From the NCBI GenBank assembly GCA_036346395.1, contig CM070598.1, positions 9,655,517 through 9,719,516 of the forward strand: DNA of 64,000 nucleotides, in the 5' to 3' direction. The notes under the pieces are model-generated. The model made no database searches. It saw only the letters and a list, made by a program, of their open reading frames with translations, and had not been told where the DNA came from. Numbering within the stretch: the stretch's first letter is position 1; each line of letters opens with the position of its first letter. The position numbers were made by a program, and so were the translations under genes. This DNA is from Hsuehochloa calcarea. Its lineage: Eukaryota > Streptophyta > Magnoliopsida > Poales > Poaceae. Of this stretch, positions 1 to 10,620 are shown one piece after another.

Positions 1-830
1 CAACTAAATAATTGCGACTAATTAATTACATGGATTAATTAATTAACCCCAACCGTGTAATTATTTAGTCGTAGTTAATTAATCTCCATCGTGTAATTAT
101 TTAGTCGTGTAATTAACCCACCATGTAATTAATTACATGAGCTTAATTATTTAATCCTCATCCGCGCTACAATTTTTTTAGGGAGTGCAAAAGCTTTGCA
201 CATGCTTTTATTAATAAGAAAACGAGACTTAAAACATACAACAGTGCAAATACAAGGGGGAACCGAAAAACCCCTAAGGCGACTAGTAGCTACGGGTTAA
301 TTAATCCTCGTTCGCTCTGTGGTGGGGACTCCCCTCATACTGCTAATTAATTAATTAATTAATTACATAGGGTTTAATTAATCATTGGTTTAATTACGAC
401 TAGCAAGGATTAATTAAACTAGTGTAATTAATTAATTAACTAGCAATACGAGGAAAGTCCCCACCGTGGCGCTAACGATGATTAAATAATTAAACCTATG
501 TAATTAATTACACTATAGGGTTAATTACACTGTGGGGGTTTAATTAATTAACACATGTAATTAAGTAATCATAAATAATTAGTTGTAATTATTTAGTCGT
601 AATTAATTGGCGTAATTATTTAGTTATAATTAATTAATTGAAACTAATTTATTCATAATTAATTAGTCTTAAATCATTTTATAATTAGTTGTAATTAAAT
701 TAGTCATAACTAATTATTCATAATTAATTTATTTTTAGTTAGTTAATCGTTATTAATTAGTCATAATTAGTTAGTCCTACTTATTTAGTCATAATCAATT
801 TAAATCGTAATTAATTAAGTCTCATCCCGA
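1..830. repeat. TTAATTAA-rich low-complexity block
   Basis: About 0.8 kb built from loosely repeated TAATTAATTA words with short variants such as TTTAGTCGTAATTA. There is no fixed period and no coding potential. Between 298 and 487 two arms (298-342 and 440-487) containing GGGGACT/AGTCCCC can pair as an imperfect inverted repeat around an AT-rich loop, which suggests decayed foldback DNA. Function unknown. Confidence 0.8.
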
Positions 831-835
831 GAAAC

Positions 836-1045
836 GCGGACGAGGAAGACATGTGTCGGATGAGGGGACGAGGACACGTGTTGGAAGTCCCCTCCCCTGA
901 GGAGGGGTGAGGGCGTCCGCGCACCTGTGCCACGGACGTGCCTGCCGACGAGTATGCAGTGGCATTTTTTGTTTTGATCTTTGGGGAGGCTAGATTTGCT
1001 ATTTCGTGTGTAAATAATATCGTTTAAGCCAAAAACTCTCAATTC
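836..1045 (-). mobile_element. one end of a small hairpin element (family also at 49.7, 56.1 and 63.2 kb)
   Basis: The stretch ends with CTAGATTTGCTATTTCG followed by a TTTAAGCCAAAA-like tail. The same terminal signature (AGATTTRCTATTT, then GGCTWAATGA) occurs near 49,960, 56,090 and 63,490. A CCCCTCC/GGAGGGG hairpin lies at about 890-905. Only one terminus is recognisable, so the copy looks truncated or strongly diverged. Family assignment is by similarity of ends within this window only. Confidence 0.45.
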
Positions 1046-1769
1046 ATTCAGCATCATGGATAAGTAGAAAGCCTAGCAAAGAAACTGGAACACTAGTCCT
1101 TCCGAGAGATTATCAGATCAGATGAAATGGCCACAGTACTCTGCAACCGTTTGCCAAATCCGGGGCCCTGACAGCGATGAGGCACCGTTCAAGTTGGCAG
1201 GCACACTGCCCACTGCCGCCGAGCAGAGCTCATCATCTGATTTGGATGTGCAGGCAGGGCTCACCAGTCACTACAAGGAACATCAATCATTGGATTCCTT
1301 TTCTGTAATACTTCTTCAAGAAACCATCAATGATTGGAGGAGACACAGCAACTTATGCCCTTCATGGGAAAAATGTTCAGAAATTCTGATCAGAATTCTT
1401 GTCAGGAGTCAGGACTCACAGGTAGTTAAGCGACCAAGAGCAGCTAAGCTTGTCATGGAGATTAAGTTCGTCATATTCATAGTTCATTTATAAACTAATT
1501 TACAGGTTCAGATTTTGCTCCAGTGCCAACATACTGAAGCAAAGAATTTCTATTACAGCTTCAGCTCAACTTGAATTTATAGAGCCATCTATGTGATCAA
1601 GAAAGCATCTATTTAATCATCTGATCAAGAAAGCATCGGTTTGATCATCTGATCAAGATTGAACAACCAATACAATATAACAACACAACGACTGAACTTA
1701 ATAGTCCTCAATAGGTAGCTTTACCTACGCATCATCAAGCTATGAAAGCATCACAAGCTCAAGAAACCT
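1046..1769. other. gene-free stretch with a 28-bp tandem repeat
   Basis: No gene is recognised. At 1595-1622 and 1623-1650 a 28-bp unit starting GATCAAGAAAGCATC is repeated, with a third partial copy from 1651. An open frame at 1122-1493 (+) has no recognisable domain. This stretch would be intron or downstream sequence of the minus-strand FLZ exon at 1770, but no FLZ zinc-finger exon is visible on either strand here. Confidence 0.5.
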
Positions 1770-2447
1770 CTAGCTCCGCGCGCCGGCAAATTTATCGGCC
1801 GCGGCGAGCTCTCCCGGTCGCTCGCCGCCGCAGCAGCCCTCCACGACACGGTCGCCGAAGATGTGCACCGTCCTCGGGTTCGGCCCACAGGAGATGACGC
1901 ACGTGTAGTCCTCCGACGACGTCTCCATCTCCCCCGGCGCCGGCGCCGCCTCCTCGCGGCCGCCGCGCAGCGGCAGCCACGAGCTCTTGTTCTTGACGCC
2001 GAACTCGACACGGCGGTCGATGGAGCACGACCTGATCAGAGGCGCCTGCGCCTTGACGGCCCGCGACGCCGCCGCAAGAACGCTTCTTTTCTGCTGGTCG
2101 TCGGTGCAATCCAGCGCGTCGGCGAGGCCGTGCGGGCCGGGGCAGCCGACGCACCACGGCCGACGCTTATTGCCGGCGTCAGGGCTGGACGCGAAGGCCG
2201 CCGCCGCGGCCGCGTCGAGCACGGAGGTCGGGCTCATGGAGTAGGGCGTCTCGGAGTCCGACATGGGGTTCTTGGCTGTGCAGTTGCCGGAAGGGAGAGA
2301 GGAAGAGTGCAACAGCCTCGGAGAGGCGAACAGCGCACTACTGTTACCGCCGCCGCCACCGCCGTCGCTGCCGTCGCATGGAATCGTCGATGAGCTTGCG
2401 TGCTGGCTGGGGAAGTGGCTCTGCTGCGCGCCGCCGCTGTTGCTCAT
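1770..2447 (-). pseudogene. FLZ (DUF581) family protein, N-terminal exon only
   Basis: FCS-like zinc finger proteins are plant-specific adaptors that bind SnRK1 kinase. This exon (225 codons, ATG at 2447) shows the usual upstream signature of larger FLZ proteins: a Ser/Gly-rich N-terminus, ETPYSMSPTSVLDAAAA (about residues 66-82), SWLPLRGG, then EDYTCVISCGPNPRTVHIFGD (about residues 180-200, interrupted here for length). In family members the FLZ finger (FLxxC..C, DIYMYRG, AFCSxECR) follows directly. Here the frame runs into a TAG at 1770-1772. A GFLSL tail, like the start of the finger, is readable in another frame at about 1752-1766 and is followed by a stop. No AFCSxECR-like exon is seen down to position 1. 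The gene is therefore frameshifted or truncated, or its second exon lies outside the window. Strong GC bias matches grass first exons. Confidence 0.75.
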
Positions 2448-3001
2448 TCACCTGGACCTCCTCCTGAGAATCATCTCTTGGACCTTTGATCTCAGGAACA
2501 TATCAGGAACCGAATGGACCGAACAATCAATTATCTGCATGCACAAATGGTAGCACAAAAGAATTGTCAAGTTCAGATGTTCAGCTCTTGGATCTTTGCT
2601 GTCAGGAACGTACCAAGAACTGATCGTATTTCAGAGAAGGAAGTGAATCTTAGTGGATGAACTGATCAGACTGAACTCGATACCTCTTCCCCCTCCCGGG
2701 CTACAAGAAGCAGCAGAAGCTAGCAAGAACCGGCAGATCTTGCAGGCTCCAATGACGATCGAGGTGGGGAGTTCAAGTACGGAGCACGAGGCCAATGAAA
2801 ACCTCAGAAGTGCACTCAAACGCAGTATCAAGCTAAGGGAGAGAAGCACAATGGGACCTTACGGCAAGCTTTGGTAAGACCGTGAAGGTATCATACCATG
2901 ATCATCATCTTGTTTAATTTGTAGTACTGTTAATGCACTCAAAGAAAGAAACAACTCGTTATGAGTGACACAACCACAGCACTAACCACCGGGCGAGAAG
3001 A

Positions 3002-3005
<4 letters not shown>

Positions 3006-3038
<33 letters not shown>
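3006..3038. repeat. (GA)n microsatellite upstream of the FLZ exon
   Basis: A pure GA run, read as CT on the minus strand. It lies about 0.56 kb upstream of the FLZ start. CT-rich microsatellites are common in plant 5' leaders, so it could sit in the promoter or 5' UTR of that gene. The rest of 2448-4120 shows no recognised gene. Confidence 0.7.
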
Positions 3039-3040
<2 letters not shown>

Positions 3041-4127
3041 TGGTGAGAGCACAATGGGGAGGTTGGGGGGTGAAGATCTTAAAGAATGCTCTCCTCTTCT
3101 TCTCTTCCCTGTGACGTCATTGTTGGTTAACTTGTGTGTGCTTGCTTCCAAAAGGCAGGTCCATTATCTTCAGTTCCCATCGTTTTCTTTCCTTTCCCTT
3201 GCTGCTGCCTTCTTGTGCTGTGTGTTTACTGCTCCCATTGAGCCCATGCACACAACGGTATATTCTTTTGGGTCACACACTGCACAACAGGTAGATTCGC
3301 TGTCGACCTATGGAAGGTGCAGCAAAATCTTATGCCGCTCATCAGATGATTCTATGATTGGCTCATTTCACCTTTGTTCCCCTTATGAACTAGAGCAGTA
3401 AGTAGAAACAGATAGATCATGCACTCACTAGAATTGTTAAAACACCGTGATTTCTCACACCACATGCTGTTCATTTGCTCAACACAACTCCCAACTGCAT
3501 GCTTATACCTCTGGGAAATTACTGTCAGAAAAAACAGAATTTTACACTGCTGTACTACATGGCATGTACAGTGCATGTTAGCCTTAGCCCTCAGGTAGTG
3601 GTTTCATTCTGCCTGCACCTTGACTCCAAACCAATCAAGACATCGCCCACGAAGAACTCTGCATTTTAGCCCTTCAATTTTTCCATTATTACTTTAGTCC
3701 GAAATTTTACTAGGTGAAGGCAGCACCGGCAGCTCGCAGAAGGTGCTTGGACAGCCCGTGAGACACCCACCCAGGTGACGTCCTAGGTGGGCCATTGTAC
3801 GTACCGTTGCATTCTCCTTTTTATCTCCTGGAAAAATAACTCATTGCGCAATGACAGCATTGCAATTATAGTCCGATCGCTAACTGTTTGTCCTGTATTG
3901 AGACGTGGTACGTAGAATGTGCCATCTGCGTTTGTTTGCTTCTCTTCTCTGCGCCTCCCCCACACCATGCGTGCTGCAGTGGGCTTCCCCACTCTTCTTC
4001 CGCCACGTCCCCCGCCTAAAACGACAGAAATGGCACCATATTGTGGCATTTGACCCATCTAAACTGGGTGCTAATGGTGGCCCTGCAGAGAGTGTGGGTC
4101 AGGTTAGGCATAAGAGAGAAGATAGTA

Positions 4128-4216
4128 ACCGGGAGTGCCTAATCCAGCTATAAACTAGATTAATCTGCAAGTCACCGGGAGTACCTAATCCAGCTAAACT
4201 AGATTAATCTGCAGAC
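4128..4216. repeat. 46-bp tandem duplication
   Basis: A unit beginning ACCGGGAGTGCCTAATCCAG at 4128-4173 is repeated from 4174 with small changes (GTGCC to GTACC, loss of TA). It lies just outside the left target duplication of the Mutator-like element. Confidence 0.8.
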
Positions 4217-4312
4217 TTGCACTTCTTTTTTTTTTTTTTTGGCAATATCATCTTCTTGCGTTCGGACATCTACCTTTGGAGGTGAAAACTGGAAAGACAA
4301 GGAGGAAGATGC

Positions 4313-4321
4313 TTGCAACAT
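4313..4321. repeat. left target-site duplication of the MULE
   Basis: TTGCAACAT, identical in the same orientation at 17104-17112. The next three bases (GAT) also match, so the exact junction is ambiguous by up to 3 bp. Confidence 0.75.
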
Positions 4322-4542
4322 GATTTTTTTAACAATATTTTTTTAGAAAAAGTTATAAAAATAAATAATCGACTCAAAAAATAACAAAAATAGACTCCTA
4401 ACGATAGGTATCCTACCCTCACTGTCGCCGGTTCAACTTCCTATTGACAGTTCAACTCGTGATATGAAGTTGAACAGTAACATGTCGCCAATTCAACTGG
4501 CAACAGTAACATGTCGCTAGTTGAACTGGCGACAGGAATAGC

Positions 4543-4550
4543 TATAAAAA
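4543..4550 (+). promoter_or_regulatory. inward TATA box in the left terminal inverted repeat
   Basis: TATAAAAA follows the palindromic GTCGCC/GGCGAC block and precedes a purine-rich leader. By analogy with MuDR, whose terminal repeats hold promoters, it would drive the + strand PMD gene. The mirrored end has the same arrangement. Functional role is inference. Confidence 0.5.
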
Positions 4551-4846
4551 CTCTAAAAATTCACTACAAACCTCATTTTAATTTAAAGAAAAAAAACAGA
4601 GAGGAGGAGAGGGAGGGAAGAAAGGTAGCGAAGCACAGTCAGTTCGTCGCGGAGGAGACATAGACAGAGCATCGGATCCGATCGGCCATCTTGTTGGGAC
4701 TTTGTACATTATATCAAAACATTATCGATTAGCGAACAAAAATAGCGCCATAGAATTTAGTAGATTAGATAAATATAGTCCAATTATGTAGTACATCATT
4801 TGAGCTGTGTACGAGATATGTAGAGCGTAATGTAAATAATACCAGT

Positions 4847-5260
4847 TTTATTTAGCTCCCCATTTGTGCGCGGTAATTATATTGTTAATACCGGAAATTA
4901 ATTTTTAAGTAGGAAAATAGTATGACACATTTTAAAATTGAAAGGAAAATCCTTCACAGCTAATTAGGGTAGGTAGAGCCTAATTGAATTAATCACAGCT
5001 TTATTTAGCACCCTATTTGTGCGCGGTAAGTATATTATTAATGTCGGGAATTAATTTATAACCAGGGAAATAGCATGACACGTTTTAAAATTTTTAAAAA
5101 AATCAGAGAAGCTAATTAGGGTAGGTAGAGCCTAATCGAAATAATCCCATCTTTATTTAGCTCTGTAGGGTAAGTAGAGCGTAATCACAACTTTATGACT
5201 TGTCGCATAAATTTGGTTTCTATTTGTGTTTGGTAATTATTTTGCTAATGTCGCTTCCTA
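4847..5260. repeat. subterminal ~152-bp tandem array, about 2.7 units
   Basis: TTTATTTAGC starts at 4847, 5000 and 5152. Units share ATTTGTGCGCGGTAA, TTAATGTCGGGAATTAAT and AGCTAATTAGGGTAGGTAGAGCC, which ends each unit (the last one is interrupted here for length). The third unit is rearranged and shorter. The array lies between the left terminus and the PMD start. Subterminal arrays are common in large plant DNA transposons. Confidence 0.75.
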
Positions 5261-5313
5261 TTACCTTATTACATATTTCGTAGTCTTTACAATGTATGCA
5301 GTGAATTTTTGGT

Positions 5314-7860
5314 ATGGCGGACCCAGACCACGCCACCGAGTGGTCGTACGAGTTGCTTGACCCGGTGATTGACCTACGTAACTGTAGCTGCCTCGGTACC
5401 ATCCTACCCTAGGAGGGCGAGGCGTCGATTGAGCTTGGCGCATTGCTGTTGTGCATGCCCATCAGGGCATGGAGGTCGCACCCAAGCTGGGTGCCGAGAT
5501 ACGTGCCATTGTGATCTTCGTGTAATCATTTATGGCCTGACTACTACGTGTGGACTAACGTTCGTTCGTAACCTGACCCGACGCAGGTTGAGGGCAGCAG
5601 GCCTCCTTCCGTTGGCACGGATGGTGGAGGCGATGTGGGAGGACGACCACGTCCAGGCGTTTCCATACGACCGAGTCCTACTGACGGCGTTGGTCGACCG
5701 GTGGAGGCCGGAGACACACACGTTTCACTTTCCATGTAGGGAGATTGCGTCGACGCTGCAAGACGTGAGCTTCCGAACCGGTTGCCCTGCACAGGCTTCC
5801 CCATGGCGGCGTATGAGATCTCGTCCACATGGCGCACGGAGTTCCTGGCGAGGTTCCAGGATGTGTTGCCATCGGGCATCGATTACCACGAGTTCAACAG
5901 CCTGCACGGGCCGATGTTGAGGTGGATCTGCCAGTTCGACGTAAGTCTTCGCAAGTATTGTCCTCTCGCATCAATTCATTTGTGAACCTTGCTGACGTGT
6001 ATATGTATTCTTGCAGCCCGAGCGTATGGCGGAGGACGCACCCGACGAGACGGTGAGGAGGCACTTCAAGGCCTACCTGTTGTGGCTGTTTAGGTGGGTC
6101 ATGTTCCTGGGGTCCCACAGCGACAACGTCGATAAACACTACAACCGCTACGCACGTGAGCTCGCAGACTGGCCGGTGGAGGAGATCCAGCCCTACGCCT
6201 GGGGTTCGGCCGTGTTGTGCGCGATGTACCGCGCACTGTGCGACGTGTACCGCCGGTCCCAGGACAGATTCAAACTCTCCGGATGCTCGCTACTTCTGCA
6301 GCTATGGTCCTTCGAGCGCTTCTAGATCGGACGTCCACAGCTGAGCTTGGAAGCGTACACGATCAGCCTGTACGCCGAGGACGACGACGTGGACTGGCCG
6401 ACTACGGGCACGATGTGGTGCCGCCGACGGGTTAGTTTTGTGAACATTTATTATTTTCTCATAATAAAATCACAATTTCGTGTACTAAGTTTTCTTTGGT
6501 CTATTCCACAAGTGACCTACACACCAATCACCACGCAGGGGTCGTACCCGAACTATGTCGCGATGTTCGACCAATTGACGAATTATCGCGTCATCTAGAG
6601 ACCTTACACTCAGGAGAGGGTGTCCGCACGTGCGCTGGAGGACTGTCCAGTATATGCTCGCGAGACTACGTGTACTGGTACGAGCGGAGGACCTTAGTGC
6701 ACGAGGTCTTCATGGAAGAGTACTAGGGGCGCGGGTCATGCGCTAGTTCAGTCGGCGACAGTAGGTCCCAGCCCCCTGGGCGCAGCGGCTGCAGACCCAC
6801 GTCCATGGGTAAGTTCGTGCCTTAATTCTCTAGTACAATATGTGTTACATGTATACCAAATAATTATCTTGCCGTCCACAGATACACTAGGAAGGGAGTA
6901 CGTCATCTTGAAGGATGCTCACTACGACCCCGGGGAGTACGAAGAGTACATGGTGTGGTATGTCAGTCGGACGAGACTTCGCTGCGTCCGAGTCGTGGTT
7001 GACCTACCACGGCACGAGGTTGCGACGTCCGACACGTAACCCAAATAGCAGGACTCGTATTCCACCGTGTGGTATGTATTGAACAGTCGGTACTTCATAT
7101 TTAATTCGCTAGATTTAGGTTTTCAATTTGTTGGTTACATATGCAGATAGATCTACACCGGGAGATCCTCGAGTTGACAGCCTCCACGCAGCAGTTGTCG
7201 CTTGGGGAAGATCTGAGGGATCTTACAGTGTGTCATGGAGAAGGCGGGGTGAGGGATCCAGATCGCGACTTGTCACATGCCGAGGGACCCGGTGGACCCA
7301 CCAGTGCGTGGACGAGGGGGTAGCCATGGTGGCTCACAGCCACAGGCTCCTCCCCCGGACATGGCGAGCGGGTCCTCATGGCATCGTGGTGGGAGCTCCT
7401 CGGGACAATTTGCAGGTGAGCATGACACATTCACTTCCGCTTCTTTATTTCGAACCCCACTAGTTACTAACAACAATCTTCTCTTGCAGTTACATGTCCT
7501 CAGTTCCACCAATACACGGGGTAGGAGTATGCAGAGTCGTCCGCAGCTGCCTTGTGCCCCCAGGTATGACTACTTTGCTTGATTTGAAATGTCCTATTTT
7601 GTGGTTTTTCCATGATTGCATGCGTAACGTAATGTTTCACAGGTCGTGCACCGCGTTGGGACCAAGCGGACTTGTCACACGATGAGATATTCACCGAGGA
7701 CTTCTACTTTCCCCAGGACTAGGTCTTCGTGGGGGCTTTTCAGCTGCCAGGTGCGCCGGAGCCGACCCTACTGACGTAGGACCTCGATGTTGCGACACCA
7801 CCTCCGGCTCCTCGCGCCAGTCGGGTACGTCGACCGGGGCCGCCAGTAGATGTTTGTTCA
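5314..7860 (+). pseudogene. transposon-type plant mobile domain (PMD) protein, decayed
   Basis: The PMD (PF10536, aminotransferase-like plant mobile domain) occurs in the MAIN/MAIL host proteins and, much more often, in plant transposons. Reading starts at ATG 5314 (MADPDHATEWSYELLDPVID). Visible blocks: GLLPLARM and VDRWRPETHTFHFPCREI (5600-5750), FLARFQDVLPSG with HGPMLRWICQFDV (5840-5940), a GT-AG intron at about 5941-6016, then YLLWLFRWVMFLGS, YAWGSAVLCAMYR and LSGCSLLLQLWSFERF ending in a stop at about 6324. Later exons give YPNYVAMFDQL, DYVYWYERRTLVHEVFMEEY and a Pro-rich tail to about 7860. Frameshifts near 5785, about 6600 and 6720 and several stops show it is not translatable. The terminal WSFERF motif is typical of the family. 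Biochemical role is unknown; a role in transposon silencing or element maintenance is only hypothesis. Confidence 0.75.
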
Positions 7861-7969
7861 GTCATGACATGTAAATATTAATTTTTGTACAACTATAGTA
7901 ATAATAGTATAGTGTTTCATTATCTTTTTTAGCGTGCACACCCCGCACCACCCTCTCTCTACGCCTTGC

Positions 7970-8124
7970 GACATGACATAACGAGAGAGCTTTGCACAGA
8001 GACATGACCCAACGAAACAGCTTTGTGTAGCGATGTGACCAAACGAGTCAGCTTTACACAGAGACGTGATCCAACGAGTCAGCTTTGCGCAGAGACGTCA
8101 CCCAACGAGTCAACTTTGCGCAGT
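7970..8124. repeat. 31-bp minisatellite, five units
   Basis: Units start at 7970, 8001, 8032, 8063 and 8094, consensus GACRTGACCCAACGAGTCAG followed by CTTTGCGCAGA. The right-hand units are most alike. 31 is not a multiple of 3, so each unit shifts the reading frame. It lies between the PMD exons and the GRF-type gene. Confidence 0.85.
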
Positions 8125-9267
8125 GCTGCCTTGCGGACGCGAATTTTCGTCAACCGAATTACAATTCAGCTGCGTACGTAGGGCCGCCTCGGCCTATAAG
8201 TACTACCCATTCCACGACGGGTTCTCCTGCATCAATACTTCAACACAATCTCGCTAAGATGGAGAAGCAATGGAAAGAGACCAGCGAACTTGCAAGGCGT
8301 GCTGTGGCCCTAGATGAACAAAGGGCGCGTGCCAGGAGGGCACCTCCCCGTAATGATGTCGCCCCCCGTAGCAGCAACCCCGTCAAGAATATTTCAACCG
8401 AGCCTTCGCCGCAAAACCGCCCCCGGGGAGACGCTGACTCTCTGTTGGTGCAGAGACCCATGCAAGTTATTCAAGTCCAAGCAGTGACTCAGCTTGTGCA
8501 TGCGTTACTGGGGTTGCGCGAACTACTTCTCGGATTATCCCGACCGCTGTTGGAACATGGGCAGCTATCGGCAGCCGATAAGTACCAGTTACAGTATGTT
8601 CTACTACCATTTATCTTTCAAAGTATGCACTAACAACCTCTTCTATTTTCAAAGTATGCACTAACAACCTCTTCTGTCTACCCGTAGTCCCCGAATCCGC
8701 TATGTGGCTATCGCAAGTGGATCGACCAAGAGATCCCCCCCACGCGACCAGTTATAGGATCAAGGATAACCGACTAGATGGGGGTGAATAGGAGGTTTCT
8801 AGAAATTCTAGACCAAATTATACAATTAAGCAAGATAAACTAAACAATGCTATTTATCACAAGATATATGCTATAAAATTAATTGCAATATGTAAAGACA
8901 AGAAGTAACCGCAATAGAGACAATGAGGTTTTTCCCGTGGTATCGAAGATTTTTCGATCTTCACTAGTCCACGTTGAGGAAGCTTGACTCAATCAAGCTG
9001 GCTCCACAAATTAAGCCTTCTCTCGAAATCACTTGGTTGTTCTTCCTGTTCTCCGGAGTTGGTGAACACCGAACCAATCACAAATGGCGCCGGGCCTCTT
9101 CACAATCTTCTTGAAGAGATCACGCGTAAACCTCCGCCAAGCCGTCTAGGTGTCGACAACACTAAGACAATAGACATTGACCTTCGTTTGACGGCAACCA
9201 AGAGCCAATGGATTAGCTAGAATGAAATGCTCTAGGTTTTGCTCACAACCTCACATTTTAATGCAAA

Positions 9268-9770
9268 GAGAGTTGACGAGGATTAATAGATAGAGACCAT
9301 ACGTCTTCATGGTCGTAACCCCTAAGGCTAACGACCTCACTGGTCGTAAGGTTTCCAGAGGTTACATAATACATAACCTGGTCGGTGAAGGTTCCTAACC
9401 TAGTCTCCGACTAGTCAAATACTCACAAGGCTTTGAACTGGTATCTAGATCTGAGTCGGGTATATTCTCTACCGTGTGACGAATGGAACATGTGCTATAT
9501 ATTCGATACCACGCAACGCTACATAACTCTAAAATACTAGAATACGGTTAAATGGCTCACTGACATATAACCGCACAGCAGTTGATACATTGTCAACTGA
9601 CGCCTCTCTCCGATCAGACGCGTCATTTCTCAACAGGCGTCTCTCAAAGGGATAACTGGCAACGCTTCATCAACTACATAAGGAGGACCGCGGAAAGTGG
9701 AGAGGGGAGGACCAAGATAAGATCGATTGGGGATCACTCTCAGAAGATAATCAGTCGATTAGATTGCAAA
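9268..9770 (+). repeat. copy A of a ~0.5 kb dispersed repeat, inverted relative to 12126-12617
   Basis: Shares GAGACCATACGTCTTCATGG, CGACTAGTCAAATACTCACA-like and AGTTGATACATTGTCAACTG blocks with the reverse complement of 12126-12617. The ends are GACGAGGATTAA on the left and CACTCTCAGAAGATA on the right. No coding potential. Probably a short LTR or non-autonomous element. Confidence 0.75.
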
Positions 9771-10089
9771 GTCATAGCAAGCATTACACTACAGTGTTAT
9801 TAGGATTAGCCCTTGGTCTAGATTACGGACACTCCTTGTAATAGCCAGTTCATAGCAATAAAGAGCAACATCATTCTTTGCCAGGACATACATGCCATTT
9901 TTCCTCTGTTTTTTTATATTTGTAAGTTCGGTGAATTGATCGTCAACAAGAGTAAATGAGGAGTGAAGAGAGTGCTCTAAGCTCAAGTGTATTGAATGAA
10001 TGCTTAGCACACTGTTCTTGAGCTGGTGGGGGTGTATTTATACCCCCCACAACCAAAAGTAGCCATTGGAGGAAAAATCAGCAGTTTTT

Positions 10090-10620
10090 CGGGACAATCG
10101 GTAGTTCCGCCGTGTATCGGCTCCGGAACTACCGCACCTTCATCGAGTGCACATTAACGGCTATTACAGGGGTATTAAATGCTCTAACATATTCGTTGGA
10201 TTTTTGGTGCGGAACTACCGCAAACTAATTCGTGGTACTTCCGATCATTGGAAGTTCCACAAATTTATTGCGGTACTACTGCTCTTCATTGAAACTCAAG
10301 AAAATACCCTTTCTGAAAAAAAATGTTCTACACAACATTAGAACTTCCGCTCATATCACGGCGGTACTGCCGCTCTTCCAGAATATTAAAGATGTTGACA
10401 AAAGGGTACTCTCTGAAAAAAACATTCTGCGCAAAACATCAGAACTTCCGCGGTGCGGTAGTTCCGCTCATTTCATGGCGGTACTACCGCTCCTCAAGAA
10501 AATCGAAGATATCCACAAAAGGGCACTCTCTGGAAAAATCATTCCGCACATTATTTCCGGAAGTTCCGCCCAGCAGTAGTTCCGCATCCACAATGCCGGA
10601 ACTACCGATTGTGTACTCAA
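10090..10620. repeat. cluster of GGAACTACCG / CGGTAGTTCC palindromic words
   Basis: At least ten occurrences of GGAACTACCGC-type or GAACTTCCGC-type words in both orientations. A ~110-bp unit (GAACTTCCGCTCAT, GGCGGTACTRCCGCTC, AAAAGGGYACTCTCTG) is repeated in tandem from about 10345 and about 10440. It lies inside the non-coding insertion. No coding sense. Confidence 0.7.

Noticed and set aside
1122..1493. 123-codon open frame on the + strand
   Set aside because: No domain, no splice context and ordinary composition; lies where the downstream part of the minus-strand FLZ gene would be.
1863..2393. Long + strand frame opposite the FLZ exon
   Set aside because: GC-rich antisense shadow; the minus-strand reading has the recognisable FLZ motifs.
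7970..8124. CRISPR array from regular 31-bp units
   Set aside because: Units are contiguous without unique spacers; it is a minisatellite in a transposon.
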